Source: Bacteroidales bacterium
GTDB lineage: Bacteria; Bacteroidota; Bacteroidia; Bacteroidales; Paludibacteraceae
Length of the DNA: 14,662 nucleotides
Direction: 5' to 3'
Assembly: GCA_900768725.1 (NCBI GenBank)
Contig: CAAGDU010000139.1
Coordinates: forward strand, 1-14,662
The position numbers were made by a program, and so were the translations under genes. Under the pieces are notes generated by a model. That model was given only the letters and a program-made list of their open reading frames with translations, did no database searches and was not told the DNA's origin. Positions 1 through 6,703 of the stretch are shown here, piece by piece (the first letter of the stretch is position 1; each line of letters starts with the position of its first letter).

Positions 1-1
1 A

Positions 2-46
2 GGCCGCCCCAGAAGCAGACAAGAAGGGACGGGCAGAAATATATAA
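2..46 (+). CDS. 3' end of an upstream gene (partial, frame uncertain)
   Basis: The window opens inside what looks like the end of a + strand gene, because a good intrinsic terminator hairpin begins at 47. One open frame ends in TAA at 44-46, directly before that hairpin, and gives a basic tail ending GRPRSRQEGTGRNI. A second frame stays open to TAG at 81-83 and ends SLVVGF, but its stop would lie in the terminator's T-run. I favour the first frame because of the stop-hairpin spacing, but cannot exclude the second. Too little is visible to name the protein. Confidence 0.35.
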   Translation, partial: GRPRSRQEGTGRNI

Positions 47-81
47 ACCACCAAAGGAGAACTCGTTGGTGGTCGGTTTTT
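47..81 (+). terminator. Intrinsic terminator of the upstream transcript
   Basis: ACCACCAA (47-54) pairs perfectly with TTGGTGGT (66-73) around an 11-base loop, and CGGTTTTT follows, ending at 81. The stem plus T-run on the + strand fits rho-independent termination of a gene entering from the left edge. The reverse direction has no comparable T-run. Confidence 0.7.
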
Positions 82-86
82 AGAGA

Positions 87-187
87 ACAAATATTTTCAA
101 ATATTAAACAAATATTTTCACAATAGTCAAATAGTAGAAACCCTAAATCAGACAAAAAATATTTGAAAAATATTTGAATATATTTGT
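87..187. promoter_or_regulatory. 32-bp imperfect inverted repeat built of CAAATATT boxes
   Basis: The arm at 87-118 matches the reverse complement of 156-187 at 28 of 32 positions, with a 37-base spacer. Each arm holds three CAAATATT-like boxes spaced 10 and 11 bp apart, about one helical turn (first bases at 88, 98 and 109; inverted boxes end at 165, 176 and 186). The right arm overlaps the TTTG of a possible -33 element. The arrangement fits cooperative binding of a regulator upstream of the helicase, or a cruciform or RNA stem. No regulator can be named. Confidence 0.55.
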
Positions 188-216
188 TGAAATAAAAAGA
201 ACTTTGGTTGTCTTTG
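183..216 (+). promoter_or_regulatory. Possible promoter of the DEAD-box helicase
   Basis: TTTG at 183-186 is followed after 22 bases by TGTCTTTG (209-216), a fair match to the Bacteroidetes -7 element TAnnTTTG that lacks the A. A start of transcription near 222 would leave about 40 bases of leader. The 15-mer TTTGTTGAAATAAAA that begins here recurs at 1840-1854 before the next gene. Confidence 0.4.
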
Positions 217-227
217 TAAACGGAATA

Positions 228-256
228 TATTAACTATTAACTATCTAACTATTAAC
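228..256. repeat. Four TATTAAC-type heptamers in the helicase leader
   Basis: TATTAAC occurs at 228-234, 235-241 and 250-256, with an 8-base variant TATCTAAC between them. The array ends 7 bases before the GTG start. It is one of several 7-8 bp arrays at gene boundaries in this window. Confidence 0.8.
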
Positions 257-263
257 TTTCATC

Positions 264-1541
264 GTGTTTTTTGACGAATTAGCTTTATCGGACGGGGTGC
301 TGGATGCGCTGTGGGACATGCACTTCGACACCTGCACGCCTGTGCAAGAACAGACCATACCCATCATCCTGCAAGGCAAGGACGTGATTTCCTGTGCGCA
401 GACGGGCACGGGCAAGACAGCGGCGTATATCCTGCCTCTGCTCACCAACCTCGAGTACGACAACCACGACCCGAATAAACTGAATGCTATCATCATGGCG
501 CCGACGCGCGAGTTGGCGCAGCAGATTGACCAGCAGATGGAGGGCTTCGGCTTCTATGTGCCTTTCTCCTCCGTAGCGATATACGGCGGCAACGACGGCG
601 GCGCATGGGGCACGCAGGTAGCGGGCTTGCAGCGAGGCGCAGACATCGTCATCGCCACTCCCGGGCGGCTACTGAGCCAGATGAATATCTACGACATCGA
701 CTTCTCCGGCGTGAAATATTTCATCTTAGACGAAGCCGACCGCATGCTCGACATGGGCTTCTACGATGATATCATGACCGTGGTGAAGCGGCTGCCCAAA
801 GACCGCCAGACCATCATGTTCTCCGCTACCATGCCGCCGAAGATACGCGAGATGGCGAAAGCCATCATGCACGACCCCGAGGAGGTGCAGATAGCCGTCT
901 CGCGCCCGCCCGAGACCATCCACCAGCAGGCGGTGCGGCTCTACGAACCGCAGAAGACTGCGATGGTGGTGGAACTGCTGAAAGGCAGGAACCTCAAGAA
1001 AGTGATACTCTTCGTGGGCAAGAAGCAGAAAGTGCGCGACCTGACCCGCGCCTTGCGGCAGCAGAAGATAGAGGCGCGCGCCATGTACTCCGACCTCGAG
1101 CAGAAAGAGCGCGACGAGGTGATGCTCGATTTCCGCAACGGCAAGGTGGACGTGTTAGTGGCGACGGACATCGTCTCGCGCGGCATAGACGTGGACGATA
1201 TCCCGTTGGTCATCAACTACGATGTCCCCCGCGACGTGGAGGACTATGTGCACCGTATCGGGCGCACGGCACGTGCGGAGAACTCCGGCGAGTCGGTTAC
1301 GCTGGTCAGTCCGAACGACGCGCAGGCGTTCCGCCGCATTGAGCAGTTCCTTAAGAAGACGATAGACCAAATCCCCCTCCCCGAGTCCTTGGGTGCCGCC
1401 CCCACGGATGCCGACTACGCCGCCCGCAACAGCAGAGGCGGTGGGCACGGTAACGGACGCAACGGACATAGAGGCGGACACGGCTCCCGCAACGGCAGAG
1501 GCGGGAAGAGAGGACGCGGAGGCGAGAAGAGCAAAGGATGA
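264..1541 (+). CDS. rhlE: DEAD-box ATP-dependent RNA helicase, RhlE-like
   Basis: A cytoplasmic ATP-dependent RNA helicase that probably remodels structured RNA in ribosome assembly, mRNA decay or cold adaptation. All family motifs are present in the 425 residues: Q motif FDTCTPVQEQ (21-30), Walker A AQTGTGKT (45-52), PTRELAQQ (80-87), TPGR (132-135), DEAD (156-159), SAT (187-189), ATDIVSRGID (300-309) and HRIGRTAR (330-337). After the second RecA domain comes a short tail from about 390 that is rich in Gly, Arg, His and Lys and probably binds RNA. The start is GTG at 264: an in-frame stop lies at 246-248, no ATG lies between, and the protein begins as relatives do (FDELxLxDxVLDAL). The symbol rests on family resemblance; other DEAD-box subfamilies are possible. 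An unusual inverted repeat lies upstream. Confidence 0.95.
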   Translation: MFFDELALSDGVLDALWDMHFDTCTPVQEQTIPIILQGKDVISCAQTGTGKTAAYILPLLTNLEYDNHDPNKLNAIIMAPTRELAQQIDQQMEGFGFYVPFSSVAIYGGNDGGAWGTQVAGLQRGADIVIATPGRLLSQMNIYDIDFSGVKYFILDEADRMLDMGFYDDIMTVVKRLPKDRQTIMFSATMPPKIREMAKAIMHDPEEVQIAVSRPPETIHQQAVRLYEPQKTAMVVELLKGRNLKKVILFVGKKQKVRDLTRALRQQKIEARAMYSDLEQKERDEVMLDFRNGKVDVLVATDIVSRGIDVDDIPLVINYDVPRDVEDYVHRIGRTARAENSGESVTLVSPNDAQAFRRIEQFLKKTIDQIPLPESLGAAPTDADYAARNSRGGGHGNGRNGHRGGHGSRNGRGGKRGRGGEKSKG

Positions 1542-1611
1542 AGGATTTGTCGCTTCCCGCTTATGAAGGTCATAGTGCGGCTGGAAGCCGTGCCCTCCTC
1601 CCGCCCCCTAA

Positions 1612-1642
1612 CCCCCTCCCCCCTCTGAGAGGGAGGCGGGGG
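1612..1642. repeat. GC-rich imperfect palindrome
   Basis: The arms 1612-1626 (C-rich) and 1628-1642 (G-rich) pair at 13 of 15 positions around a central G at 1627. It would form a strong hairpin about 70 bases after the helicase stop. It lacks a T-run, so it looks more like a dispersed repeat than a terminator. The hairpin at 10741-10760 has similar C-rich and G-rich arms. Confidence 0.6.
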
Positions 1643-1750
1643 AGTGCAAAGCATACCAAAGTAGTTTGTTCCAAACTGGCCGCCCCGGAAGGGAGGCGGG
1701 GGAGTGCAAAGCATACCCAAGCAGTTTGTTCCAAATTGTTCATTCCTGAA
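1631..1750. repeat. Two 60-bp tandem direct repeats
   Basis: Positions 1631-1690 and 1691-1750 align without gaps and agree at 51 of 60 bases. Both begin GGGAGGCGGGGGAGTGCAAA and contain AGTTTGTTCCAAA; most differences are in the last 15 bases. The 374-bp gap 1542-1915 holds this repeat, the palindrome at its left edge, a terminator and a possible promoter. I see no convincing gene in it: the open frame 1538-1852 simply reads through the repeat. Confidence 0.85.
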
Positions 1751-1805
1751 GCGGGACATCCCCAATGGCACTCTTATACAATGTTAAAGAAAAAATATCC
1801 CGATA

Positions 1806-1832
1806 ATTCGGGGCAAGTTCCGAATAATTTTT
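1806..1832 (+). terminator. Probable intrinsic terminator after the helicase
   Basis: ATTCGGGG (1806-1813) can pair with TTCCGAAT (1818-1825) through six Watson-Crick and two G-U pairs around a CAAG loop, and AATTTTT follows. It lies between the helicase and the next gene's presumed promoter, as a terminator should. The stem is short, so efficiency is uncertain. Confidence 0.5.
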
Positions 1833-1839
1833 GGAAATT

Positions 1840-1870
1840 TTTGTTGAAATAAAAGAATCATCGTTGTTTC
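1840..1870 (+). promoter_or_regulatory. Possible promoter of the cobalamin adenosyltransferase
   Basis: TTTGTTGAAATAAAA (1840-1854) is identical to a 15-mer upstream of the helicase, and GTTGT lies 8-9 bases beyond it in both places. The TTTG could be a -33 element, but the -7 region (GTTGTTTC, 1863-1870) matches TAnnTTTG poorly. The shared sequence is the main argument. I saw no cobalamin riboswitch in 1751-1915. Confidence 0.35.
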
Positions 1871-1915
1871 GATGTATATGTATCTTATTTCGAGTTTACC
1901 TTAAATACGACAATT

Positions 1916-2467
1916 ATGCCAATCTACACGAAAACGGGAGATAAAGGCGAGACCTCGCTCGCCAATATGCAGCGCGTGTCCAAAGCCTCGCCGCGCTTGG
2001 AAGCATACGGCACTGCCGATGAACTGAATGCATGGGTTGGATTGCTCCGCGCACAACTCTCCACCCTCCACGCTCAACTCTCATCGCTCAACGCTCAACT
2101 CCAATGGGCGCAAAACCGCTTGTTCAATATCGGTGCTGCGCTGAGTCTGGCAGAAGGCGAGTGGCTGAAGGAAGAGGAGGTGCTGCAACTGGAGCGGTGG
2201 ATCGATGCCATGCAGGCGGAACTGCCCCCTATGCGCTGTTTCATCTTGCCTACCGGTAGTGAAGCGATAGCGACTGCCCATGTCTGCCGAACCATCACCC
2301 GTCGGCTGGAGCGATTGGTGGTGGCGCTACAAGAGACCGCGGAAAACAAAAGCGCAGACGATATATGCCTGCGCTTTATCAACCGATTGAGTGATTATTT
2401 CTTCACTCTCGCCCGATATATTGCCTATCTTTCCGATATACCGGATGTCCCATGGAGCAAAGAATAA
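1916..2467 (+). CDS. Cob(I)alamin adenosyltransferase, PduO type
   Basis: Transfers the 5'-deoxyadenosyl group of ATP to reduced cobalamin, producing the cofactor adenosylcobalamin in the cytoplasm. Family marks in the 183 residues are the N-terminal ATP-binding segment YTKTGDKGETSL (4-15), YGTADELNAWVG (31-42), the region containing CRTITRRLER (124-133) and the C-terminal motif FINRLSDYFFTLARY (154-168). Length is normal for a stand-alone enzyme of this family. Residues 46-62 form a repeated AQLSTLH/AQLSSLN/AQL heptad encoded by a run of 7-bp DNA repeats, where I would expect a shorter, unrepeated link. The ATG at 1916 starts directly at the conserved N-terminus. No other cobalamin gene lies nearby, so it probably serves salvage of imported corrinoid for a mutase elsewhere. 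It is convergent with the yqeY gene. Confidence 0.93.
   Translation: MPIYTKTGDKGETSLANMQRVSKASPRLEAYGTADELNAWVGLLRAQLSTLHAQLSSLNAQLQWAQNRLFNIGAALSLAEGEWLKEEEVLQLERWIDAMQAELPPMRCFILPTGSEAIATAHVCRTITRRLERLVVALQETAENKSADDICLRFINRLSDYFFTLARYIAYLSDIPDVPWSKE
2051..2099. repeat. Seven in-register heptamers inside the adenosyltransferase gene
   Basis: Read in sevens from 2051 the bases are GCACAAC, TCTCCAC, CCTCCAC, GCTCAAC, TCTCATC, GCTCAAC, GCTCAAC. Three are identical and the rest are degenerate. Three units equal seven codons, so the protein shows a seven-residue repeat with leucines at fixed spacing. The units resemble the complement of the AGAGTTT/AGAGTTG arrays at 6704-6731 and 8286-8320. Confidence 0.8.
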
Positions 2468-2471
2468 AAAA

Positions 2472-2508
2472 AGCTGCCTAACCGGTCGGTTTGGCAGTCT
2501 TTTTTTTA
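2472..2508. terminator. Bidirectional intrinsic terminator between convergent genes
   Basis: CTGCC (2474-2478) pairs with GGCAG (2493-2497) and AACC (2480-2483) with GGTT (2488-2491), with one T-T mismatch between the two helices. A T-run ends at 2507 on the right and an A-run (2466-2472) lies on the left. It therefore works for the + strand adenosyltransferase (stop at 2467) and for the minus-strand yqeY (stop at 2517). Confidence 0.88.
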
Positions 2509-2516
2509 TTGCTGCG

Positions 2517-2966
2517 TTATTTCGCCAGCAGTTCGCGTACTTTCAGGTTGATGGCTTTGCCCTCGGCGCGTCCGGCGAGTTGCTTGGTGGCAACGCCCAT
2601 CACCTTGCCCATGTCCTGCGGACTTGTGGCACCCACTTGGGCGATGATTTCCGTGAGGGCAGCGGTCAGTTCCTCCTCCGTCATCATCGCGGGTAGGTAG
2701 CGCTCAATAATCTTGCATTGCGCCAACTCGTCTTCCGCCAACTCGGGGCGGTTGGCATCGATGAACATCTGCGCCGACTCCTTGCGCTGCTTCACCATCT
2801 TTTGCAGAATCTGCAAGGCTTTGTCGTCGTGCAGTTCGCCATCGCCGCCCTTGGCGGTCTTTGCCTCTAAGAACTCTTTCTTGATTCCGCGCAGCGCGTC
2901 CAGCGCCACTTTATCCTTTGCGAGCATCGCTTTCTTGATGTCCTCGCTGATTTGGTCGAATAACAT
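2517..2966 (-). CDS. yqeY: GatB/YqeY domain protein
   Basis: A small cytoplasmic protein of the YqeY family, which shares a helical domain with the tail of the GatB amidotransferase subunit; its role is not settled, with a link to tRNA metabolism presumed. Family marks are DIKKAMLAKDKVALDALRGI near the N-terminus, KQRKESAQMF in the middle and, near the C-terminus, DMGKVMGVATKQLAGRAEGK. I start it at the ATG at 2966 (149 residues, the usual family length). An upstream in-frame TTG at 2981 would add five residues but falls inside an AT-rich repeat. It is the last gene of the minus-strand block, 110 bases after the transporter stop, and ends at the bidirectional terminator. Confidence 0.92.
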   Translation of the reverse strand: MLFDQISEDIKKAMLAKDKVALDALRGIKKEFLEAKTAKGGDGELHDDKALQILQKMVKQRKESAQMFIDANRPELAEDELAQCKIIERYLPAMMTEEELTAALTEIIAQVGATSPQDMGKVMGVATKQLAGRAEGKAINLKVRELLAK

Positions 2967-2972
2967 AGTTTT

Positions 2973-3008
2973 ATTTGACAATTTTACAATTTACCATTTG
3001 ACAATTTA
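2973..3008. repeat. ATTTGACA/ATTTTACA tandem array before yqeY
   Basis: Units of 8, 8, 7 and 8 bases (ATTTGACA, ATTTTACA, ATTTACC, ATTTGACA) end just upstream of the yqeY start. The same family lies before the exported-protein gene that starts at 8865. Confidence 0.75.
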
Positions 3009-3022
3009 TTGGCTTGTGCTCT

Positions 3023-3066
3023 GAGTATTCAGAATATTCAGAGTACTCCGATTATTCTGAATACTC
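3023..3066. repeat. Perfect 14-bp inverted repeat
   Basis: GAGTATTCAGAATA (3023-3036) is the exact reverse complement of 3053-3066, with a 16-base spacer that carries further pieces of the same motif (TTCAGAGTACTCC). It lies between the transporter stop and yqeY. It could be a hairpin protecting the upstream mRNA or attenuating read-through. It has no T-run on either side, so I do not call it an intrinsic terminator. Confidence 0.8.
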
Positions 3067-3076
3067 CGACTGCTCC

Positions 3077-4423
3077 TTATAGGAATATCAGTTGCACAAT
3101 GATATATACGGGCAGGAGGATGATGAGGGAGAACTTAAGCATATAGCCGAAGAAGGACGGCATCTTGATATTGTTCTCCTCTGCAATGGCTTTCACCATG
3201 AAGTTAGGTCCGTTGCCGATATAGGTCATCGCGCCGAACATTACGGCACCCAGCGAGATGGCTTTGAGCAGCACCTCGGGGATACCTGCCACGAAGGACG
3301 TACCCTCTACCACACCATCCACGATGCCTGCTTGTGCAGCCGCCAGCGACTCGGGCAGACCGCTCGCCACGCCGTGGAAGGCAACGGCGGTAGGCGTGTT
3401 GTCGAGGAAGGACGAGAGCAGACCGGTAGCGTAGTAGAACTGCCACGGAGTGGTGAAGCCGAGGTCAGCGGCGTGCGCTTTCAAGTACGCCAGCGCGGGC
3501 GTCATGGTGGTGAAAATACCGAGGAAGAGCACTGCCACTTCAATGATAGGCTCCCATGTGAACTTGTTGTCCTCATAGCGCACACTCTTCGTGGTGGTGT
3601 AGAGGCTGAGCAGCAGGAGCGAGACAAGTACGATTTCACGCAAGAACTTCAGCCATATCGGAGCGTCCTCCTCGCCCATCTGCGGGATAGTACCCTCGTT
3701 GATAAACGCCACGCTCAGCACCACGCCAATCAAGTAGAGGAAGTTGATGTTCCCCTGCAAGCGCAGCGGCTGTTTCTCGCGCGCGTCGGCGGAGAGCGCC
3801 GTCCATTCTTCTTTCCGATAGAAATAGGTATCCATCGCGAAGTAGATAGCCAAGAGAATCAAGCCCGTTACTGCCCATTCGGGTGCCAAGTGCATGAACC
3901 ACGAGAACGAGGCACCGCGCAGGAAGAGCATGAACAAGGGTGGGTCTCCCAGCGGGGTCAAGAGTCCGCCGCAGTTAGCCACCAGCGCGATGAAGAAGAG
4001 AATGGTGTGGGTGGTGTACTTGCGTTGCTGATTCGTAGCAATCACCGGACGGATAAGCAGCATCGCCGCGCCCGTCGTGCCCATGATACTCGCCAACAGC
4101 CATCCTACGCCGAGAAAGGTCGTGTTAATCCACGGCTTGGCTTTGATGTCGCCACTGAGGTGAATACCACCGGTGATGACGAACAACGCCAGCAGCAGGA
4201 TGATAAACGGCACGTAGTCGTACAGCAGTTGGTGCTCCAACTCGTGCATCATGCCGCCGATAATCAGGCACACCGCTGTGGGCACGCCCAGCACCAGCGA
4301 CACAATCAACTTGTTCATGTTCTTTTCCCAGAACTTCTCTGCCACCAGCGGTCCGATGGCAATCATCAAGAGCATTATCCCAAAGGGAATCATACTCCAC
4401 GCAGAATGAACAAACTCTTCCAT
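3077..4423 (-). CDS. NhaD/CitMHS-type transporter, probable Na+/H+ antiporter
   Basis: A 448-residue inner-membrane protein with about ten to twelve hydrophobic segments, of the ion transporter (IT) superfamily that includes NhaD antiporters and CitMHS citrate carriers. Signature elements are the discontinuous-helix motif ANCGGLLTPLGDPP (149-162) in the first half, DNTPT (341-345) in the second, and GNGPN (403-407) near the end. Most likely it exchanges Na+ or Li+ for protons, though an organic-anion substrate cannot be excluded from sequence. The ATG at 4423 lies only 4 bases after the stop of the preceding exported-protein gene, so the two are almost certainly co-transcribed. Whether the transporter serves the exported proteins or merely shares their transcript is unknown. 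Confidence 0.85.
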   Translation of the reverse strand: MEEFVHSAWSMIPFGIMLLMIAIGPLVAEKFWEKNMNKLIVSLVLGVPTAVCLIIGGMMHELEHQLLYDYVPFIILLLALFVITGGIHLSGDIKAKPWINTTFLGVGWLLASIMGTTGAAMLLIRPVIATNQQRKYTTHTILFFIALVANCGGLLTPLGDPPLFMLFLRGASFSWFMHLAPEWAVTGLILLAIYFAMDTYFYRKEEWTALSADAREKQPLRLQGNINFLYLIGVVLSVAFINEGTIPQMGEEDAPIWLKFLREIVLVSLLLLSLYTTTKSVRYEDNKFTWEPIIEVAVLFLGIFTTMTPALAYLKAHAADLGFTTPWQFYYATGLLSSFLDNTPTAVAFHGVASGLPESLAAAQAGIVDGVVEGTSFVAGIPEVLLKAISLGAVMFGAMTYIGNGPNFMVKAIAEENNIKMPSFFGYMLKFSLIILLPVYIIVQLIFL

Positions 4424-4427
4424 AATT

Positions 4428-5762
4428 CTATTGTTTTACTTTGCGATATTTACCTTCTATCAAGAGCATACCGGGCAGTATCTCGCCGCCGGCTTTCTTC
4501 TTGAAGGTGGTGTAGCTCAGTTCTGACCCCTCTCCTTGCTCGGTTACGGCATTGTAGCGATTATCCCAGACCTTTCCTTTGACGGGTTGCACGGTGGCAA
4601 CATACTTATAAGTCGTCTTGCCGGTAGCGGGGTCTTCCATGCGCTGTATTACTTGGAACTTCGTCTTCTCCGTGATACCCTCTTTCATGCCGATTTTCGC
4701 CGCATAGCCCTCAATCATGCCTTTCTTGTTGTACAGCGTGGAATAGATAGGGGTTTTCACTTTGAAATCCTCGTACTGCAGTCCCAAGGCGGCAATGTTC
4801 TTATCCATCGAACGTGCGCAAATGGTCTTCACTAATTCCGAACGCTCATACTGCCCTTTGAGTACGCTTTTCTTGTCAAACTCATACTCGTGTGCCACAT
4901 ACTTGAGTCGGAAGAGCGAGTTGTCTTGCAGGAAGCCGGCTATCTTGGCGGAGTCAGGGGTGGCGGTATAGTAGTTGCGATAGAAAATGTTGGCGATGGA
5001 GTCATTCCACTGCAACTGAAAGAGGTAACTATGGGTTTTCACCTTGAATCCAGTGAAGGAATCTGCTATGGCAGCCGTGGTATTGTAGAGGTCTCTGCCT
5101 GTGTTTCCGCCGAAAATACCATCGAAGATACCCCCTATCACCGCCATGGCTGTCTTAGCTGCTTGTGCTTCTTGCTCGGCGGTTACGTAGGTGATGTCGT
5201 TTATCAGCACAAAGGTATTAGCAATCAGTTCTTCGCCGGCATCGGAGAGGGTAGCCAAGCCGCGGGTGGTTTGCAAAGCTAAGTTTACGTCCACATCGCT
5301 GGCGTTGTATTGCCCGCGTTGAGCAATCAAGTCGGTATTGAACACAGCCGTTGCCACGCTCTCACCATGTAGGTTGAACCACTTTCCCACCATAATCCTG
5401 CCCACATTCTCCCTATTGAGCAGGTCTTCCATCTTTTGCGCGTTCTTCTTGAGTTCCTGCTGCGTGAGAGCATGCCCGTAGGTGGCTTTGTAAAAACCGG
5501 AGTCGCGCAATTGAACACCGACTATTTGGCTATTGTCAAACATCTTGAATCCGGCTTCGTGCTCGTCGTATTTATCGGGCATAGGAAGGCTGTCGAAGGC
5601 AATCAAGATGTCGTTGCCAAACTCATCCTCGGGATGATAGACAATCATGGTCGCCAGCGCATTGCGGCGATACGACAACTCTTCTTGTGCATGGAGCAGG
5701 CAAAAGGGCAAGCATAGCAAGCAGCACAGCCATGCGCGTCTTTTTACGGAATATGCAGCCAT
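4428..5762 (-). CDS. Exported protein of unknown function (444 residues)
   Basis: An N-terminal signal peptide with basic residues at 8-9, a Cys/Leu-rich core and probable cleavage after Ala25 sends the protein to the periplasm or beyond. The body holds a short Gly/Ile-rich stretch (MAVIGGIFDGIFGG, about 206-219) and several aromatic-rich beta-like segments. The C-terminal part (about 355-440) reads like a small beta domain: AKIGMKEGI, then a strand KFQVIQ, then VWDNRY. That layout recalls the C-terminal domain of FlgT-like proteins, but this is weak inference. It resembles a conserved Bacteroidales family that I recall only as hypothetical. The ATG at 5762 lies one base after the preceding stop, indicating translational coupling. 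Its place as the fourth of five consecutive exported-protein genes argues for shared function. Confidence 0.8.
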   Translation of the reverse strand: MAAYSVKRRAWLCCLLCLPFCLLHAQEELSYRRNALATMIVYHPEDEFGNDILIAFDSLPMPDKYDEHEAGFKMFDNSQIVGVQLRDSGFYKATYGHALTQQELKKNAQKMEDLLNRENVGRIMVGKWFNLHGESVATAVFNTDLIAQRGQYNASDVDVNLALQTTRGLATLSDAGEELIANTFVLINDITYVTAEQEAQAAKTAMAVIGGIFDGIFGGNTGRDLYNTTAAIADSFTGFKVKTHSYLFQLQWNDSIANIFYRNYYTATPDSAKIAGFLQDNSLFRLKYVAHEYEFDKKSVLKGQYERSELVKTICARSMDKNIAALGLQYEDFKVKTPIYSTLYNKKGMIEGYAAKIGMKEGITEKTKFQVIQRMEDPATGKTTYKYVATVQPVKGKVWDNRYNAVTEQGEGSELSYTTFKKKAGGEILPGMLLIEGKYRKVKQ

Positions 5763-5763
5763 A

Positions 5764-6696
5764 TTATCTTAGGAATCCGATGTTAGTGGTAGTAGGTTGT
5801 TGTCCCTTGCCGAACGCTACGCCCACTTCGCGCATGGCACCAATACGCAGTTTCTCTATATCTACACCGTCTTGGTATTGCTTCATCTCGAACTTCCAGT
5901 CGTCCAGCACTTTTCCCTTAATCTCTTGGTAGAGACTCATGGCATCCTCGTAGCATTTTGCATCGGGGTATATCTCGGCGAGGAACTCACCGGCTTTCTG
6001 CGCGCCTGTGGCGTTCTGCTCCGCTGCCCATGCCATTCGTGCTTGAGCCAGTAGCTCCACGCAGCGTTGGTCAATCAACTGCTGATAGATGGAGAGACCT
6101 TGTTGCAGAGCCTCATCGTATGCTTTGCATTGCGACGGGATGAGTGCTATCATACTCAAAGCCTCTTCGTATTGTTTTTGCCCTGCTAAATAAGCGGCTT
6201 TCTTCAGGATGTTGGCTGCCTCGCTGTCGTAATAGCGGACTATCTTCTCTTTCCCCTCTTGCACAAAGGCTTTTATCTGCGGGTTGTTGAGATTAAGGTT
6301 GCTCAGTGCTTTCAGGTAGCAACGGTTCTCGTTCTCGCCAATACCTTTCACGCGCATGGTGGTGGATGCCATCACCTTTTGTGCCATGTAGTCGGCAATA
6401 AAGAGCGTTACATCCATCGTTTCCACCACCTTTGCCGGAGGACCTGCCAACACATCTTTGTCCACCGGCTCTACTACGGCAGTCAAGAAAAACTGGCTCA
6501 AATAGTCCATTCCAGCTACGCCGTTGTGGGACAAGAGTTGCAAAAGACGATTCTGCAAGATACCCTTTGCCTGTGCGGGAAAAGGTTCTGCTTGTTGCTC
6601 TACAACCACGGAGAGCGGTAAAAACTCAGTGGCATTTTGTGCCATGCATACCATAGCCATCATAAAGGCTACTATGCTGATATATAATCGTTTCAT
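5764..6696 (-). CDS. Exported protein with N-terminal alpha/beta domain and helical repeats
   Basis: I start this at the ATG at 6696 (310 residues): it opens with a clear signal peptide (MKRLYISIVAFMMAMVCMAQ, cleavage near Ala19). An upstream in-frame ATG at 6759 would prepend residues read from the intergenic repeat and hide the signal. Residues 25-155 form an alpha/beta-looking domain with MDVTLFIADY and the phrase MRVKGIGENENRCYLKAL, followed by EGKEKIVRYYDSEA. Residues about 158-265 are helical with regularly spaced Tyr/Ala and QKQYEEAL, similar to tetratricopeptide-type repeats, which often hold partner proteins. The tail (QDGVDIEKLRIGAMREVGVAFGKGQ cut into its two halves at Ile285) ends without a membrane segment. 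Function is unknown; a scaffold role in a periplasmic complex is my inference. Confidence 0.8.
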   Translation of the reverse strand: MKRLYISIVAFMMAMVCMAQNATEFLPLSVVVEQQAEPFPAQAKGILQNRLLQLLSHNGVAGMDYLSQFFLTAVVEPVDKDVLAGPPAKVVETMDVTLFIADYMAQKVMASTTMRVKGIGENENRCYLKALSNLNLNNPQIKAFVQEGKEKIVRYYDSEAANILKKAAYLAGQKQYEEALSMIALIPSQCKAYDEALQQGLSIYQQLIDQRCVELLAQARMAWAAEQNATGAQKAGEFLAEIYPDAKCYEDAMSLYQEIKGKVLDDWKFEMKQYQDGVDIEKLRIGAMREVGVAFGKGQQPTTTNIGFLR

Positions 6697-6703
6697 GTTG
6701 TTG

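Noticed and set aside
1538..1852. 104-codon frame overlapping the helicase stop
   Set aside because: It mostly translates the two 60-bp repeats and the GC-rich palindrome and ends in the AT-rich promoter region. Only the ATGA overlap with the helicase argues for it.
1751..1915. Cobalamin riboswitch before the adenosyltransferase gene
   Set aside because: I looked for a B12-box-like conserved core and a long structured leader. The gap holds only a short terminator-like hairpin and AT-rich DNA.
3092..4504. 470-codon open frame on the + strand opposite the transporter gene
   Set aside because: Its product is rich in His, Gln, Arg and Glu without hydrophobic order, as expected for the reverse frame of a membrane-protein gene. 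The minus-strand gene has clear family motifs.
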